DNA of 64,000 bases from Pseudomonas viridiflava (lineage in GTDB: Bacteria; Pseudomonadota; Gammaproteobacteria; Pseudomonadales; Pseudomonadaceae): the NCBI RefSeq assembly GCF_900590885.1, contig NZ_UUON01000001.1:124001-188000 (forward strand), in the 5' to 3' direction. Position 1 is the stretch's first letter; every line of letters starts with the position of its first letter. The position numbers and the translations under genes are program-made. A model generated the notes under the pieces. That model did not search any database and had not been told where the DNA came from. It saw only the letters and a program-made list of their open reading frames with translations. Positions 1 to 12,303 of this stretch are shown here, piece after piece.

Positions 1-474
1 GGCGGGCCCTGGATGCAATTCAAGAACCCCAGGACCGGCAGGAATGTGGTGGTAAAAGATGCGATTGCCGATGCCATGCTCCAGCAGATCCTGCTGCGCC
101 CGGCGGAATATGACGTGATCGCGACCCTCAACCTCAACGGTGACTACCTGTCCGACGCGTTGGCGGCAGAGGTGGGTGGCATCGGGATTGCGCCGGGGGC
201 CAACCTGTCCGACACCGTGGCGATGTTCGAGGCGACCCACGGCACCGCACCCAAATATGCGGGCAAGGATCAGGTCAACCCGGGCTCATTGATCCTGTCG
301 GCGGAAATGATGCTGCGTCATATGGGCTGGACCGAAGCGGCGGACCTGATTATCAAGGGTACCAATGGGGCGATTTCGGCCAAGACCGTGACCTATGACT
401 TCGAGCGCCTGATGGAGGGTGCGACGTTGGTGTCGTCGTCCGGTTTTGGTGATGCACTGATCGCGCATATGTGA
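1..474 (+). CDS. icd: NADP-dependent isocitrate dehydrogenase, C-terminal part
   Basis: The reading frame is open from the first base and is the C-terminal third of Icd, the TCA-cycle enzyme that oxidatively decarboxylates isocitrate to 2-oxoglutarate with NADP. The frame enters as GGPW and continues through conserved blocks of the E. coli-type enzyme: [41 protein letters not shown], then the nucleotide-site block [20 protein letters not shown] and [12 protein letters not shown]. About 158 codons are present of the roughly 418 usual, so the start lies to the left of the window. A strong hairpin terminator follows the stop. Adjacency to divergent cspD and clpS-clpA is the usual Pseudomonas order. 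Confidence 0.97.
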   Translation, partial: GGPWMQFKNPRTGRNVVVKDAIADAMLQQILLRPAEYDVIATLNLNGDYLSDALAAEVGGIGIAPGANLSDTVAMFEATHGTAPKYAGKDQVNPGSLILSAEMMLRHMGWTEAADLIIKGTNGAISAKTVTYDFERLMEGATLVSSSGFGDALIAHM

Positions 475-486
475 GTCGGTCGCGAT

Positions 487-528
487 AAAAAAACTGGCCA
501 TTCTGATAACAGGATGGCCAGTTTTTTT
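487..528 (+). terminator. Rho-independent terminator of icd (possibly bidirectional)
   Basis: A stem AACTGGCCAT / ATGGCCAGTT with a short loop is followed by seven T and preceded by seven A. The A run gives a T tract on the other strand too, so it could also end cspD, which converges on icd from the right. Confidence 0.9.
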
Positions 529-552
529 GCGTGGTATTTGCTCGAAAGCTGA

Positions 553-861
553 TCAGGCCGTGATGCTCTTTTTTGAATGGGGCGCGTGATCTGTCTCAGA
601 CTTCTTTTCATGTGTCACTTCGTGGGTTTTTCCGGTTTCGGCCACGTTAGGTGCACAGATTGCGACAGCATGCAGCCCCTTGGGGCCTTGAATGATTTCA
701 AACTCCACCGCTTGGCCCGCTCTCAGCGTTTTATATCCATCCATTTGGATTGCTGAAAAATGCGCAAAAAGGTCTTCGGTTTTCCCGTTCTCAATAATAA
801 AGCCATATCCCTTGGCATTATTGAACCATTTGACTTTGCCACTGATCTTGACGCCAGACAT
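553..861 (-). CDS. cspD: Cold-shock domain protein, CspD-like
   Basis: A single cold-shock domain binds single-stranded nucleic acid. The N-terminal 70 residues carry [15 protein letters not shown] (RNP1) and DLFAHFSAI (RNP2), followed by [24 protein letters not shown], the CspD-type sequence. CspD of E. coli inhibits replication in stationary phase; that role here is inference. The ATG at 861 is chosen because AGAGGG lies 8 bases upstream; the ATG at 867 would sit only 2 bases from it, and a third ATG at 879 lies above the ribosome site. The roughly 30-residue charged C-terminal tail is longer than in E. coli CspD (74 aa). The gene is divergent from clpS across about 225 bases that should hold both promoters; I could not pick a convincing -10/-35 pair there. 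Confidence 0.9.
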   Translation of the reverse strand: MSGVKISGKVKWFNNAKGYGFIIENGKTEDLFAHFSAIQMDGYKTLRAGQAVEFEIIQGPKGLHAVAICAPNVAETGKTHEVTHEKKSETDHAPHSKKSITA

Positions 862-1086
862 ACCCATATCCCTCTGCACCAGACTCCATCACTGGAGTAT
901 CATCCAGTTTATCCGTCCTAACCCGAATAAATTAAGGTTGACTGCGCGGACCTTTTTTACCCACTGTGGGTTCTATTGGTTGTAACACCGTTTCGCCGAT
1001 AGTCAAGGCGACCAGGCGGTCAGAGTTGAAAATCTGACAGGTCGCCCCCATCACCGTATTTGAACCACTGACGAACCATTCTTTCC

Positions 1087-1455
1087 ATGCATGCAAACAG
1101 CCAGATTCGACTAACATTCAATCAGGATCGACCGGATCACGAACACGATGACGACGGTTCTGCAGGCATTGCTGTTCAGGAGGCCAAGCCTGCTTTACAG
1201 GCGCCCCCGATGTACAAGGTGGTTTTGTTCAATGATGACTACACACCGATGGATTTCGTGGTCGAAGTACTCGAGGTGTTTTTTAACCTGAACCGCGAGT
1301 TGGCGACCAAGGTAATGCTGGCCGTTCACACAGAAGGACGTGCAGTATGTGGAGTGTTTACCCGCGACATCGCCGAGACAAAGGCCATGCAGGTCAACCA
1401 GTACGCCAGGGAAAGCCAGCATCCGCTACTCTGTGAAATCGAGAAGGACGGTTAA
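1087..1455 (+). CDS. clpS: ClpS, N-degron adaptor for ClpAP
   Basis: ClpS recognises substrates with destabilising N-terminal residues (Leu, Phe, Tyr, Trp) and hands them to ClpA. The protein has the flexible acidic N-terminal tail ([10 protein letters not shown]) and the core [22 protein letters not shown], whose Asn-Asp-Asp acidic patch forms the amino-terminus pocket in characterised Clp[21 protein letters not shown] contains the conserved His of that pocket. The 122-residue length is normal for Pseudomonas. clpA starts 29 bases downstream, so the two form an operon. Together with bpt and aat nearby, adaptor, unfoldase and both tagging enzymes are in one locus. Confidence 0.97.
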   Translation: MHANSQIRLTFNQDRPDHEHDDDGSAGIAVQEAKPALQAPPMYKVVLFNDDYTPMDFVVEVLEVFFNLNRELATKVMLAVHTEGRAVCGVFTRDIAETKAMQVNQYARESQHPLLCEIEKDG

Positions 1456-1484
1456 CGCCGACCACTTGGGTATGAGGTGAAGCT

Positions 1485-3755
1485 ATGTTAAACCGCGAGC
1501 TCGAAGTCACCCTCAATCTTGCCTTCAAGGAGGCCCGTTCGAAGCGTCATGAGTTCATGACCGTCGAGCACCTGCTGCTGGCACTTTTGGATAACGAAGC
1601 TGCCGCCACCGTTCTACGAGCGTGCGGCGCCAACCTCGACAAACTCAAGCATGACCTGCAGGAGTTTATCGACTCCACCACGCCACTGATCCCCGTGCAT
1701 GACGAGGACCGCGAAACCCAGCCAACCCTGGGCTTCCAGCGGGTATTGCAGCGTGCTGTTTTCCACGTACAGAGCTCCGGCAAGCGTGAGGTCACAGGCG
1801 CCAATGTGCTTGTAGCGATCTTCAGCGAACAGGAAAGCCAGGCCGTGTTCCTGCTCAAGCAGCAGAGCGTTGCCCGTATTGATGTGGTCAATTACATCGC
1901 CCACGGTATTTCCAAGGTGCCGGGGCACGGCGATCATTCGGAAGGGGAGCAGGATATGCAGGATGAAGAGGGCGGTGAGTCTTCTTCTTCGGGCAATCCA
2001 CTGGATGCCTATGCCAGTAACCTTAACGAGCTGGCGCGCCAGGGGCGGATCGATCCGCTGGTGGGGCGTGAGCTTGAGGTTGAGCGCGTAGCGCAGATCC
2101 TCGCGCGTCGTCGCAAGAACAACCCGTTGCTGGTGGGTGAGGCGGGCGTGGGTAAAACCGCGATTGCCGAAGGCCTGGCCAAGCGCATCGTGGACAACCA
2201 GGTGCCTGACCTGCTGGCCAGCAGCGTCGTCTATTCCCTTGATCTGGGCGCCTTGCTCGCCGGGACCAAGTACCGTGGCGATTTCGAGAAGCGCTTCAAG
2301 GCGTTGCTCGGCGAGCTGAAAAAACGCCCGCAGGCCATTTTGTTTATCGACGAAATTCACACCATCATTGGCGCCGGTGCGGCGTCCGGTGGGGTGATGG
2401 ACGCCTCCAACCTGCTCAAGCCGTTGCTGTCCTCGGGTGATATCCGTTGCATCGGTTCGACCACGTTCCAGGAATTTCGCGGCATCTTTGAAAAAGACCG
2501 TGCCCTGGCGCGCCGTTTCCAGAAGGTCGACGTGTCCGAGCCTTCGGTTGAAGACACCATCGGCATCCTGCGCGGGCTCAAAGGGCGCTTCGAGGCGCAC
2601 CACGGCATCGAGTACACCGATGAGGCCCTGCGTTCAGCTGCCGAGCTGGCGTCGCGCTACATCAATGATCGGCACATGCCGGACAAGGCTATCGACGTGA
2701 TCGACGAGGCGGGTGCCTACCAGCGGCTGCAGCCGGTCGAGAAGCGTGTGAAGCGCATTGACGTGCCTCAAGTCGAGGACATCGTGGCGAAGATCGCGCG
2801 GATTCCGCCTAAGCACGTCAACAGTTCCGATAAGGAGCTGCTGCGTAACCTGGAGCGTGACCTCAAGCTGACCGTGTTCGGTCAGGATGCGGCCATCGAC
2901 GCGCTGTCCACCGCGATCAAATTGTCGCGTGCGGGCCTCAAGTCGCCGGACAAGCCCGTCGGTTCGTTCCTGTTCGCAGGCCCTACCGGCGTCGGCAAGA
3001 CCGAAGCGGCGCGGCAGTTGGCCAAGGCCATGGGCATTGAGCTGGTGCGTTTCGACATGTCGGAGTACATGGAGCGTCACACCGTGTCGCGCCTGATCGG
3101 TGCGCCGCCGGGTTATGTCGGTTTCGACCAGGGCGGTCTGCTGACCGAGGCGATCACCAAGCAGCCGCACTGCGTATTGCTGCTCGATGAAATCGAGAAG
3201 GCCCACCCGGAAGTCTTCAACCTGCTGTTGCAGGTGATGGACCACGGCACCCTGACCGATAACAACGGGCGCAAGGCGGACTTCCGCAACGTGATCGTGA
3301 TCATGACCACCAACGCCGGTGCCGAAACGGCCGCGCGGGCCTCGATCGGCTTCAGCCATCAGGATCACTCTTCCGATGCCATGGAAGTGATCAAGAAGAG
3401 CTTTACGCCGGAGTTCCGTAACCGCCTGGACACCATTATCCAGTTTGGTCGCCTCAGCCATGAGGTCATCAAAAGCGTGGTGGACAAGTTCCTTACCGAG
3501 CTTCAGGCGCAGTTGGAAGACAAGCGCGTACAGCTGGAAGTAACGGACGCGGCACGCAGTTGGCTGGCCGAAGGTGGCTACGATGCGGCAATGGGCGCAC
3601 GCCCGATGGCGCGTCTGATCCAGGACAAGATCAAGCGGCCATTAGCCGAAGAGATCCTGTTTGGCGAGCTGTCCGACCATGGTGGCGTGGTGCATATCGA
3701 CCTGAAGGATGGCGAGCTGACCTTCGAGTTCGAAACCACGGCAGAAATGGCCTGA
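1485..3755 (+). CDS. clpA: ClpA, AAA+ unfoldase subunit of ClpAP protease
   Basis: The 756-residue ClpA unfolds proteins and feeds them to the ClpP peptidase. It shows the N-domain double repeat (residues 1-145) that docks ClpS, an acidic Ser-rich linker (about 150-170), and a first AAA module with Walker A GEAGVGKT (about 218-225) and Walker [11 protein letters not shown] second AAA module follows with Walker A GPTGVGKT, Walker [15 protein letters not shown] and the pore motif GYVGFD. The tripeptide IGF after ARAS matches the position of the IGL/IGF ClpP-docking loop. AGAGGT-like bases lie before the ATG (GGTATGAGGTGAAGCT). It ends before a REP pair. Confidence 0.98.
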   Translation: MLNRELEVTLNLAFKEARSKRHEFMTVEHLLLALLDNEAAATVLRACGANLDKLKHDLQEFIDSTTPLIPVHDEDRETQPTLGFQRVLQRAVFHVQSSGKREVTGANVLVAIFSEQESQAVFLLKQQSVARIDVVNYIAHGISKVPGHGDHSEGEQDMQDEEGGESSSSGNPLDAYASNLNELARQGRIDPLVGRELEVERVAQILARRRKNNPLLVGEAGVGKTAIAEGLAKRIVDNQVPDLLASSVVYSLDLGALLAGTKYRGDFEKRFKALLGELKKRPQAILFIDEIHTIIGAGAASGGVMDASNLLKPLLSSGDIRCIGSTTFQEFRGIFEKDRALARRFQKVDVSEPSVEDTIGILRGLKGRFEAHHGIEYTDEALRSAAELASRYINDRHMPDKAIDVIDEAGAYQRLQPVEKRVKRIDVPQVEDIVAKIARIPPKHVNSSDKELLRNLERDLKLTVFGQDAAIDALSTAIKLSRAGLKSPDKPVGSFLFAGPTGVGKTEAARQLAKAMGIELVRFDMSEYMERHTVSRLIGAPPGYVGFDQGGLLTEAITKQPHCVLLLDEIEKAHPEVFNLLLQVMDHGTLTDNNGRKADFRNVIVIMTTNAGAETAARASIGFSHQDHSSDAMEVIKKSFTPEFRNRLDTIIQFGRLSHEVIKSVVDKFLTELQAQLEDKRVQLEVTDAARSWLAEGGYDAAMGARPMARLIQDKIKRPLAEEILFGELSDHGGVVHIDLKDGELTFEFETTAEMA

Positions 3756-3773
3756 TCGAAAGCTGTAAAAAAA

Positions 3774-3862
3774 TGTGGGAGGGGGCTTGCCCCCGATAGC
3801 AGTGCTTCAGTCGCTTCATGAGTGACTGGTACACCGCCATCGGGGGCAAGCCTCCTCCCACA
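3774..3862. repeat. REP inverted pair (REPIN-like)
   Basis: TGTGGGAGGGGGCTTGCCCC at 3774 and its inverted partner (ATCGGGGGCAAGCCTCCTCC, 3839 onward) flank a spacer of about 40 bases. Each arm contains an internal GGGGGC-TT-GCCCCC hairpin, the hallmark of P. fluorescens REP elements that are spread by RAYT transposases. It sits in the gap between the convergent genes clpA and infA and may also act as a transcription stop. Confidence 0.88.
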
Positions 3863-3896
3863 TTGTTTTGTGATGGTGGAAAAATAGCACACACAC

Positions 3897-3921
3897 AAAA
3901 ACGCCCGGCATAACCGGGCGT
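3897..3921 (-). terminator. Rho-independent terminator of infA
   Basis: Read leftward, an 8-bp stem ACGCCCGG / CCGGGCGT with a 5-base loop is followed by four T, 16 bases after the infA stop codon. Confidence 0.88.
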
Positions 3922-3936
3922 CTTGTATTGACTTGC

Positions 3937-4155
3937 TTAACGAGCGCGGTAAGTGATGCGCCCTTTGCTCAAGTCATAGGGCGTCAGCTCGACGCGCACT
4001 TTGTCGCCGGTAAGAATACGAATGTAGTTCTTGCGCATCTTGCCGGAGATATGCGCGGTTACGACGTGCCCATTTTCCAACTCCACACGAAACATGGTGT
4101 TGGGCAGGGTGTCGACGACAGTGCCTTCCATTTCGAAGCTGTCTTCTTTCGACAT
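3937..4155 (-). CDS. infA: Translation initiation factor IF-1
   Basis: IF-1 is an S1/OB-fold protein that binds the ribosomal A site during initiation with IF-2 and IF-3. All 72 residues are present from [19 protein letters not shown] to [11 protein letters not shown]. The sequence [22 protein letters not shown] is the conserved OB-fold core. The start at 4155 gives the canonical length; the frame is open further upstream but adds non-conserved residues. The position between clpA and bpt is the normal Pseudomonas order. Confidence 0.98.
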
Positions 4156-4255
4156 GCAGTAAAGCCCTCGGTATCCAGTGAATGGCCCGGTGCAACTGCG
4201 CCAGGCAAAAGCGGCGTGCATTGTGCCCGAAAAAGGGTGTTTAAGCCAAGGGGTT

Positions 4256-4963
4256 CTAGTTAAGCGTGACCCATCTTTGATTAATCAGCAGCTCAATAGG
4301 CCGATATTGGGTCTTGTAGCTCATCTTTTTGCAGTTTTTGATCCAGTAACCGAGGTACACCGCCTCCAGTTCCAGGCGCATGGCTTCGCCTATTTGCCAG
4401 AGGATCGCGAAGCGCCCCAGGCTGCGGCGCTCCTCGGCCGGTTCATAGAAGGTGTAGACCGCGGACAGGCCATTTGGCAGCAAATCGGTTACGGCGACGG
4501 CCACCAGGCGGCCGTCGAGGCGGAACTCGTAGAACCGCGAGAACGGCAGGTCGCGGACCAGAAAGGTGGAAAACTGGTCGCGGCTGGGCGGGAACATATC
4601 GCCATCGGCATGGCGTTGTTCGATGTAGCGTTGGTACAGGTCGAAATATTCTTCGCTGAACCCGGGCTTGGCCGGCGTTACCGTGAGGTCGGCGTTGCGC
4701 TTGAGAATGCGCTTCTGGTTACGGTCCGGTAGAAACTGGGCCACCGGGATGCGTGCCGGGACGCAGGCATTGCAGTTTTGGCAGTGAGGCCGGTACAGAT
4801 GATCGCCGCTGCGCCGAAAACCCATTTCCGAGAGATCGGCGTACACATGCACGTCCATTGGCTGGCTGGGGTCGAGGAACAGTGTGGTGGCCTGCTCGTC
4901 GGGCAGATAGCTGCAAGAGTGGGGTTGAGTGGCATAAAACTTCAAGCGCGCCAACTCGGTCAT
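4256..4963 (-). CDS. bpt: Aspartate/glutamate leucyl-tRNA-protein transferase
   Basis: Bpt (also called Ate or bacterial ATE) moves leucine from Leu-tRNA to N-terminal Asp or Glu of proteins, creating an N-degron read by ClpS. The 235-residue protein starts with [12 protein letters not shown] and has the N-terminal Cys-containing block [20 protein letters not shown] and the [15 protein letters not shown] cluster. The C-terminal GNAT-like half contains [21 protein letters not shown] and [15 protein letters not shown], typical of the R-transferase family. The start at 4963 has GAGGG six bases upstream; the upstream in-frame ATG at 5077 lies inside the end of aat. Same strand as aat, 55 bases downstream, so probably co-transcribed. 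Confidence 0.95.
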
Positions 4964-5018
4964 GATCAACCCTCGGATAAGCTTTGAAATAAGTGTAAGC
5001 CAGGTGCGCGCATGTCGC

Positions 5019-5699
5019 CTAGGAAACCCACGGTCCGGCGTTGGGCTGGTCCAGATGGTCGTGCAGATAGCGCGCAAATTCGCTGCGGGGGATGGCGCGG
5101 GCGCCGAGGCTGTGCAGGTGATCGTTGGGCATCTGGCAGTCGATCAGCACAAAGCCCCAAGCCTGCAATTGTCGGGTGAGCGTGGCGAAACCGAATTTGG
5201 ACGCGTTGTCGGCGCGGCTGAACATGGACTCGCCAAAAAACAGTTGGCCCATTGCCAGGCCGTACAGGCCGCCGACCAATTCGCCGTTGTCCCAGACTTC
5301 TACCGAATGGGCGTAGCCGCGCTTGTGCAGCTCCAGGTAGGCGCCCTGTATGCCTTCGGTGATCCAGGTGCCATCCGCATACGCACGGGGCGCCGCGCAG
5401 GCCTGGATGACTGCGGCGAAGTCCTGGTCGAAGGTGACGCTGTAGCGCTGTTGGCGCAACAGTTTGCCCAGGCTGCGGGATACGTGGAGTTCATCCGGGA
5501 AGATCACCGTGCGCGGGTCGGGCGACCACCACAGGATCGGCTGGCCCTCCGAGAACCAGGGGAAGCAGCCGTGGCGATAGGCGTGGATCAGGCGCTCGGC
5601 CGACAAATCGCCGCCGGCGGCAAGCAGGCCATTGGGTTCGCGCATGGCTTTGGCCAGCGGCGGGAAGGTCAGGGTGTCGCGTTGTAACCAGGTCAGCAT
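5019..5699 (-). CDS. aat: Leucyl/phenylalanyl-tRNA-protein transferase
   Basis: Aat attaches Leu or Phe from aminoacyl-tRNA to proteins with N-terminal Lys or Arg, marking them for ClpS-ClpAP. The 226-residue protein from [15 protein letters not shown] has the family core: [86 protein letters not shown] and [16 protein letters not shown]. The start at 5699 gives the standard N-terminus; an upstream frame opening (to 5810) is not conserved. It is the first gene of the leftward group aat-bpt-infA. In P. aeruginosa trxB lies between aat and ftsK; here that gene is absent. Confidence 0.96.
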   Translation of the reverse strand: MLTWLQRDTLTFPPLAKAMREPNGLLAAGGDLSAERLIHAYRHGCFPWFSEGQPILWWSPDPRTVIFPDELHVSRSLGKLLRQQRYSVTFDQDFAAVIQACAAPRAYADGTWITEGIQGAYLELHKRGYAHSVEVWDNGELVGGLYGLAMGQLFFGESMFSRADNASKFGFATLTRQLQAWGFVLIDCQMPNDHLHSLGARAIPRSEFARYLHDHLDQPNAGPWVS

Positions 5700-6195
5700 G
5701 GCATCCAGGCTTGCAGAAGGGGAGGGGAGTGGCAGGAGTGTCGCCTGCCCCAAGGGGTTGATTATTGTCGACGTGGCGCCTCGGGGCCAGCCCGAATCGG
5801 CTATTGGCACGTATTAGCGTGAGCGGGTGTTTCTGCAACTCTGCCCCTGCGGCGTGGTCGTAATCGGGTCTGGCCGATGCAGGCCATTTGCCAAGCTTGC
5901 CTGGATTGGTAAATACAGCTCATAAGCCTTTGTCAGCAAAGACAATGCATGCTCAAATTGAACATCTTGTGACACACAATTGGCTATGCTGCTGGATGAG
6001 CGCCAAGTGGTGTGGCGTCGGGCACACAAACCCGTACAATGCGGCCATTGTGGCGTTATCGCCATTCCACCCGGCAATCGCCCAGTGTTAAAAGTAGTGT
6101 CAACGACGTTCGTTTATTTTTCAGCTGCTCGGATTGGGCAGTATTTGCAGTTATTCAACAGATGGACGCGCTAAAGGCGCAGGAAAAGACCCGTT
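5700..6195. other. 496-base intergenic region between aat and ftsK
   Basis: No convincing gene is seen: the open frames have no recognisable protein and no good ribosome site. It must hold the divergent promoters for aat (left) and ftsK (right). The stretch around 5940-6000 is more AT-rich than its surroundings and could hold the ftsK promoter, but no -10/-35 pair with standard spacing is clear. This is the place where P. aeruginosa has thioredoxin reductase (trxB). Confidence 0.6.
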
Positions 6196-8604
6196 TTGAA
6201 GAAATCCGCCGCAACACCTAAAGCAGCAGTCGTGCCGGCCTGGCGCCAGCACCTGCACTACCGACTCAAGGAAGGTGCGCTGATCGCGATCGGCGCGCTG
6301 TGCCTGTTCCTGATGATGGCCTTGCTCACCTATGGCAAGGACGATCCGGGCTGGAGCCATAACAGCAAGATCGACGATGTGCAGAACTTCGGCGGCCCCG
6401 CCGGTTCCTACAGCGCCGATATCCTGTTCATGGTGCTGGGTTACTTCGCCTACATCTTCCCGTTGCTGCTGGCGATCAAGACCTGGCAGATCTTCCGCCA
6501 GCGTCACGAGCCGTGGCAGTGGAGCGGCTGGCTGTTTTCGTGGCGCCTGATCGGCCTGGTGTTCCTGGTATTGTCCGGCGCGGCGCTGGCGCATATCCAC
6601 TTTCATGCACCTACCGGCCTGCCGGCGGGCGCGGGTGGGGCGCTGGGTGAAAGCCTTGGCGACCTGGCGCGCAAGACCCTGAATATCCAGGGCAGCACGC
6701 TGATGTTTATCGCGTTGTTCCTGTTCGGCCTCACCGTGTTCACCGACCTGTCGTGGTTCAAGGTGATGGACGTGACCGGCAAGATCACCCTCGACCTGCT
6801 GGAGCTGTTCCAGGGCGCCGCGAACCGCTGGTGGGCGGCCCGGGTCGACCGCAAGCGCATGGTCGCCCAGTTGCGCGAGGTGGATACCCGCGTCAACGAG
6901 GTCGTGGCGCCGAGCACACCGGACCGGCGCGAGCAGGCCAAGGTCAAGGAACGCCTGATCGAACGCGAGCAGGCCTTGAGCAAACATATGTCGGACCGCG
7001 AGAAGCAGGTGCCGCCGGTGATCGCCCCCGCGCCGCCCAAGCCGGCCGAGCCAAGCCACCGCGTGCAGAAAGAGAAGCAGGCGCCGCTGTTTGTCGACAG
7101 CGCCGTCGAAGGCACCTTGCCGCCGATCTCGATCCTCGACCCGGCAGAAAAGAAACAACTCAACTATTCGCCCGAATCCCTGGCGGCCGTCGGCCACCTG
7201 CTCGAAATCAAGCTCAAGGAATTCGGCGTCGAAGTCTCGGTGGACTCGATCCACCCCGGCCCGGTGATTACCCGTTACGAAATCCAGCCGGCCGCCGGCG
7301 TCAAGGTCAGCCGTATTTCCAACCTGGCCAAAGACTTGGCGCGTTCCCTGGCCGTGACCAGTGTGCGGGTGGTGGAAGTGATTCCCGGCAAGACCACCGT
7401 GGGTATCGAGATTCCCAACGAAGACCGCCAGATCGTGCGCTTCTCCGAGGTGCTGTCGACGCCGGAATACGACAACTTCAAGTCCCCCGTTACCCTGGCC
7501 CTGGGCCACGACATCGGCGGCAAGCCGGTGATCACCGACCTGGCGAAAATGCCTCACCTGCTGGTGGCCGGTACCACAGGTTCCGGTAAGTCGGTGGGTG
7601 TGAACGCGATGATCCTGTCGATCCTGTTCAAGTCCGGCCCGGACGACGCCAAGCTGATCATGATCGACCCGAAGATGTTGGAATTGTCGATCTACGAAGG
7701 CATTCCACACCTGCTGTGCCCGGTCGTTACCGACATGAAGGACGCCGCCAACGCCCTGCGCTGGAGCGTCGCCGAGATGGAGCGCCGCTACAAGCTGATG
7801 GCGAAGATGGGTGTACGTAACCTGTCGGGCTTCAACGCCAAGGTCAAGGAAGCCCAGGACGCCGGCACGCCGCTTACCGATCCGCTGTACAAGCGCGAAA
7901 GCATTCACGACGAAGCGCCGTTGCTGACCAAGCTGCCGACCATCGTGGTGGTGGTCGACGAATTCGCCGACATGATGATGATCGTCGGCAAGAAGGTCGA
8001 AGAGCTGATCGCGCGTATCGCCCAGAAAGCGCGGGCTGCCGGTATCCACTTGATCCTCGCCACCCAGCGTCCGTCGGTGGATGTAATCACCGGCCTGATC
8101 AAGGCCAACATCCCCACGCGCATGGCGTTCCAGGTGTCGAGCAAGATCGACTCGCGGACCATCATCGACCAGGGTGGCGCCGAGCAACTGCTGGGCCACG
8201 GTGACATGCTCTATATGCCGCCAGGCACCAGCCTGCCGATCCGCGTACACGGCGCGTTTGTTTCCGATGACGAAGTACACCGCGTGGTGGAAGCCTGGAA
8301 ACTGCGCGGCGCGCCGGAATACAACGACGACATCCTCGCGGGCGTCGAAGAGGCCGGCAGCGGCTTCGACGGTGGCAGCGGGGGTGGCGACGATGACGCC
8401 GAAACCGACGCGCTGTACGACGAAGCCGTGGCCTTCGTACTCGAAAGCCGCCGCGCCTCGATCTCTGCGGTGCAGCGCAAGCTGAAAATCGGCTACAACC
8501 GCGCCGCCCGCATGATCGAAGCCATGGAAAATGCTGGCGTCGTGACCGCAATGAACACCAACGGCTCGCGCGAAATCATCGCCCCCGGGCAGATGCGCGA
8601 CTGA
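6196..8604 (+). CDS. ftsK: DNA translocase FtsK
   Basis: FtsK is the septal DNA pump that moves the chromosome terminus through the closing division site and activates XerCD at dif. The 802-residue protein has an N-terminal membrane part (several helices within about residues 25-185), a charged coiled linker with Pro-rich segments, and the motor domain: [18 protein letters not shown] (Walker A), [13 protein letters not shown] (Walker B) and [23 protein letters not shown]. The C-terminal gamma winged helix (about 740-802, [24 protein letters not shown]) reads KOPS. Initiation is on TTG; AGGAAAAG lies upstream and no in-frame ATG gives a conserved N-terminus. The linker is much shorter than in E. 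coli FtsK (1329 aa), as in other pseudomonads. Confidence 0.97.
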   Translation: MKKSAATPKAAVVPAWRQHLHYRLKEGALIAIGALCLFLMMALLTYGKDDPGWSHNSKIDDVQNFGGPAGSYSADILFMVLGYFAYIFPLLLAIKTWQIFRQRHEPWQWSGWLFSWRLIGLVFLVLSGAALAHIHFHAPTGLPAGAGGALGESLGDLARKTLNIQGSTLMFIALFLFGLTVFTDLSWFKVMDVTGKITLDLLELFQGAANRWWAARVDRKRMVAQLREVDTRVNEVVAPSTPDRREQAKVKERLIEREQALSKHMSDREKQVPPVIAPAPPKPAEPSHRVQKEKQAPLFVDSAVEGTLPPISILDPAEKKQLNYSPESLAAVGHLLEIKLKEFGVEVSVDSIHPGPVITRYEIQPAAGVKVSRISNLAKDLARSLAVTSVRVVEVIPGKTTVGIEIPNEDRQIVRFSEVLSTPEYDNFKSPVTLALGHDIGGKPVITDLAKMPHLLVAGTTGSGKSVGVNAMILSILFKSGPDDAKLIMIDPKMLELSIYEGIPHLLCPVVTDMKDAANALRWSVAEMERRYKLMAKMGVRNLSGFNAKVKEAQDAGTPLTDPLYKRESIHDEAPLLTKLPTIVVVVDEFADMMMIVGKKVEELIARIAQKARAAGIHLILATQRPSVDVITGLIKANIPTRMAFQVSSKIDSRTIIDQGGAEQLLGHGDMLYMPPGTSLPIRVHGAFVSDDEVHRVVEAWKLRGAPEYNDDILAGVEEAGSGFDGGSGGGDDDAETDALYDEAVAFVLESRRASISAVQRKLKIGYNRAARMIEAMENAGVVTAMNTNGSREIIAPGQMRD

Positions 8605-8658
8605 TTCACGTGCCGCGTGGCAGCACGCGGCGCGCCCTGACACTCAATGAGGACTCCC

Positions 8659-9282
8659 ATGCGCCTTATCCGCATGCTGTTGTTGCCGGCACTGGCCCTG
8701 ACCGCTGTTTCGGCTCACGCTGACCCGGCCTCCGTCGCCAGCCTGAAAAACCTGTTGGACAAATCCCAGACCCTGACCGCGCGCTTCTCCCAGCTGACCC
8801 TGGATGCCGGCGGCACCCAGTTGCAGGAAACCGCCGGTGAAATGGCCGTGCAGCGCCCTGGGCTGTTCTACTGGCACACCGAGGGCAAGGCCGAGCAGAC
8901 CATCGTTTCCGATGGCCAGAAGGTCACCCTGTGGGACCCGGACCTGGAACAGGCGACCATCAAGAAGCTTGACCCGCGCCTGAACCAGACCCCCGCGCTG
9001 CTGCTGTCGGGTGACGTGTCGAAAATCAACGACAGCTTCGACATCACCTCCAAGCAAACCAGCAACGTGATTGAGTTCACCCTCAAGCCCAAATCCAAGG
9101 ACACGCTGTTTGACACACTGTCCCTGTCCTTCGGCAACGGCGTGATCAACAACATGCGCCTGGTCGACAGCGTGGGTCAGCGCACCGATATCCTGTTCTC
9201 CGGGGTCAAGGCCAACCAGCCGGTACCGGCGTCCAAGTTCAAGTTCGACATCCCCAAGGGTGCCGACGTGATCCAGGAATAA
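8659..9282 (+). CDS. lolA: Outer-membrane lipoprotein carrier LolA
   Basis: LolA is a periplasmic chaperone that accepts lipoproteins from LolCDE and delivers them to LolB. The 207-residue precursor has a signal peptide ([21 protein letters not shown], cleavage after AHA) and the family sequence [43 protein letters not shown] and [23 protein letters not shown]. The ATG at 8659 is chosen over 8647 because AGGA sits 7 bases before it and the shorter signal peptide fits. It follows ftsK by 54 bases and precedes rarA by 27, the same trio as in other gamma-proteobacteria. Confidence 0.96.
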   Translation: MRLIRMLLLPALALTAVSAHADPASVASLKNLLDKSQTLTARFSQLTLDAGGTQLQETAGEMAVQRPGLFYWHTEGKAEQTIVSDGQKVTLWDPDLEQATIKKLDPRLNQTPALLLSGDVSKINDSFDITSKQTSNVIEFTLKPKSKDTLFDTLSLSFGNGVINNMRLVDSVGQRTDILFSGVKANQPVPASKFKFDIPKGADVIQE

Positions 9283-9309
9283 TCTGCCCCGAGGTTTCAA
9301 ACGCTGCCC

Positions 9310-10631
9310 ATGGATCTGTTTCGAAGTGACCCGATTGCCCAACCCCTGGCCGCGCGCTTGCGCTCGACCAACCTGGATGAGTACGTCGGTCAGGAACACC
9401 TGCTCGCTCGCGGCAAGCCCTTGCGCGAAGCCCTTGAGCAGGGCGCGCTGCACTCGATGATTTTCTGGGGGCCGCCGGGGGTGGGTAAAACCACCCTCGC
9501 GCGGTTGCTGGCGAAAGTCTCGGACGCGCACTTCGAAACGGTCTCGGCGGTGCTGGCCGGGGTCAAGGAGATCCGCCAGGCAGTGGAGGTTGCCAAGCAG
9601 CAGGCCGGGCAATACGGCAAGCGCACCATCCTGTTTGTCGACGAGGTGCATCGCTTCAACAAGTCGCAGCAGGATGCGTTCCTGCCCTATGTTGAAGACG
9701 GCACGCTGATTTTCATCGGCGCCACCACCGAAAACCCTTCGTTCGAATTGAACAACGCCTTGCTCTCGCGGGCGCGGGTCTATGTGCTCAAGAGCCTGGA
9801 CGAAGCAGCGATGCAAAAGCTGCTGCACCGCGCGTTGAGCGAAGACAAGGGCCTGGGCAAGCGCCAGTTGAGCGTCAGCGACGAAGGCTTCAAGATTTTG
9901 CTGACGGCTGCCGATGGCGACGGCCGACGTTTTCTCAACCTGCTGGAAAACGCCTCGGACCTGGCCGAAGACGGCAGCGAGATTGGCGTTGACCTGTTGC
10001 AAAGCCTGCTCGGCGACACCCGCCGGCGCTTCGACAAGGGCGGCGAAGCCTTCTACGACCAGATTTCCGCACTGCACAAATCGGTGCGCGGCTCTAACCC
10101 GGACGGCGCGCTGTACTGGTTTGCGCGGATGATCGACGGCGGCTGCGACCCACTGTACCTCGCGCGCCGCGTGGTGCGCATGGCCAGCGAAGACATCGGC
10201 AACGCCGACCCGCGCGCGCTGAGCCTGTGCCTGGCCGCCTGGGATGTGCAGGAGCGCCTTGGCAGCCCGGAAGGCGAGTTGGCGGTGGCCCAGGCCATCA
10301 CCTACCTGGCCTGCGCGCCGAAGAGCAACGCGGTGTACATGGGCTTCAAGTCGGCCCTGCGTGCGGCGGCCGAATACGGCTCCCTCGAAGTGCCGCTGCA
10401 CCTGCGTAACGCGCCCACCAAGCTAATGAAACAGTTGGGCTACGGCGACGAATACCGCTATGCCCACGACGAACCGGATGCCTACGCCGCCGGCGAAGAT
10501 TACTTCCCCGATGAGCTTGAGCCTTTGCCGCTATACCAGCCGGTGCCCCGTGGCCTGGAGCTGAAGATCGGCGAAAAGCTCAATCACCTCGCCCAGCTTG
10601 ACCGCCTCAGCCCGAAACAGCGGAGAAAGTA

Positions 10632-10632
<1 letters not shown>
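9310..10632 (+). CDS. rarA: Replication-associated recombination AAA+ ATPase RarA
   Basis: RarA (MgsA) is a clamp-loader-like ATPase that acts at stalled replication forks and interacts with SSB. The 440 residues begin [32 protein letters not shown]. The AAA core has Walker [10 protein letters not shown] and Walker [20 protein letters not shown], with sensor [25 protein letters not shown]. The C-terminal tetramerisation part ([39 protein letters not shown]) is the MgsA signature. It overlaps the GTG of crcB by one base at the stop, so the two are translationally coupled. Confidence 0.96.

Positions 10633-12303
<1,671 letters not shown>

Noticed and set aside
6151..8643. Long open frame (830 codons) on the minus strand opposite ftsK
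   Set aside because: His/Gln/Arg-rich translation with no family; it mirrors GC-rich codon use of ftsK on the other strand. Similar long antisense frames lie opposite rarA, serS and cysG.
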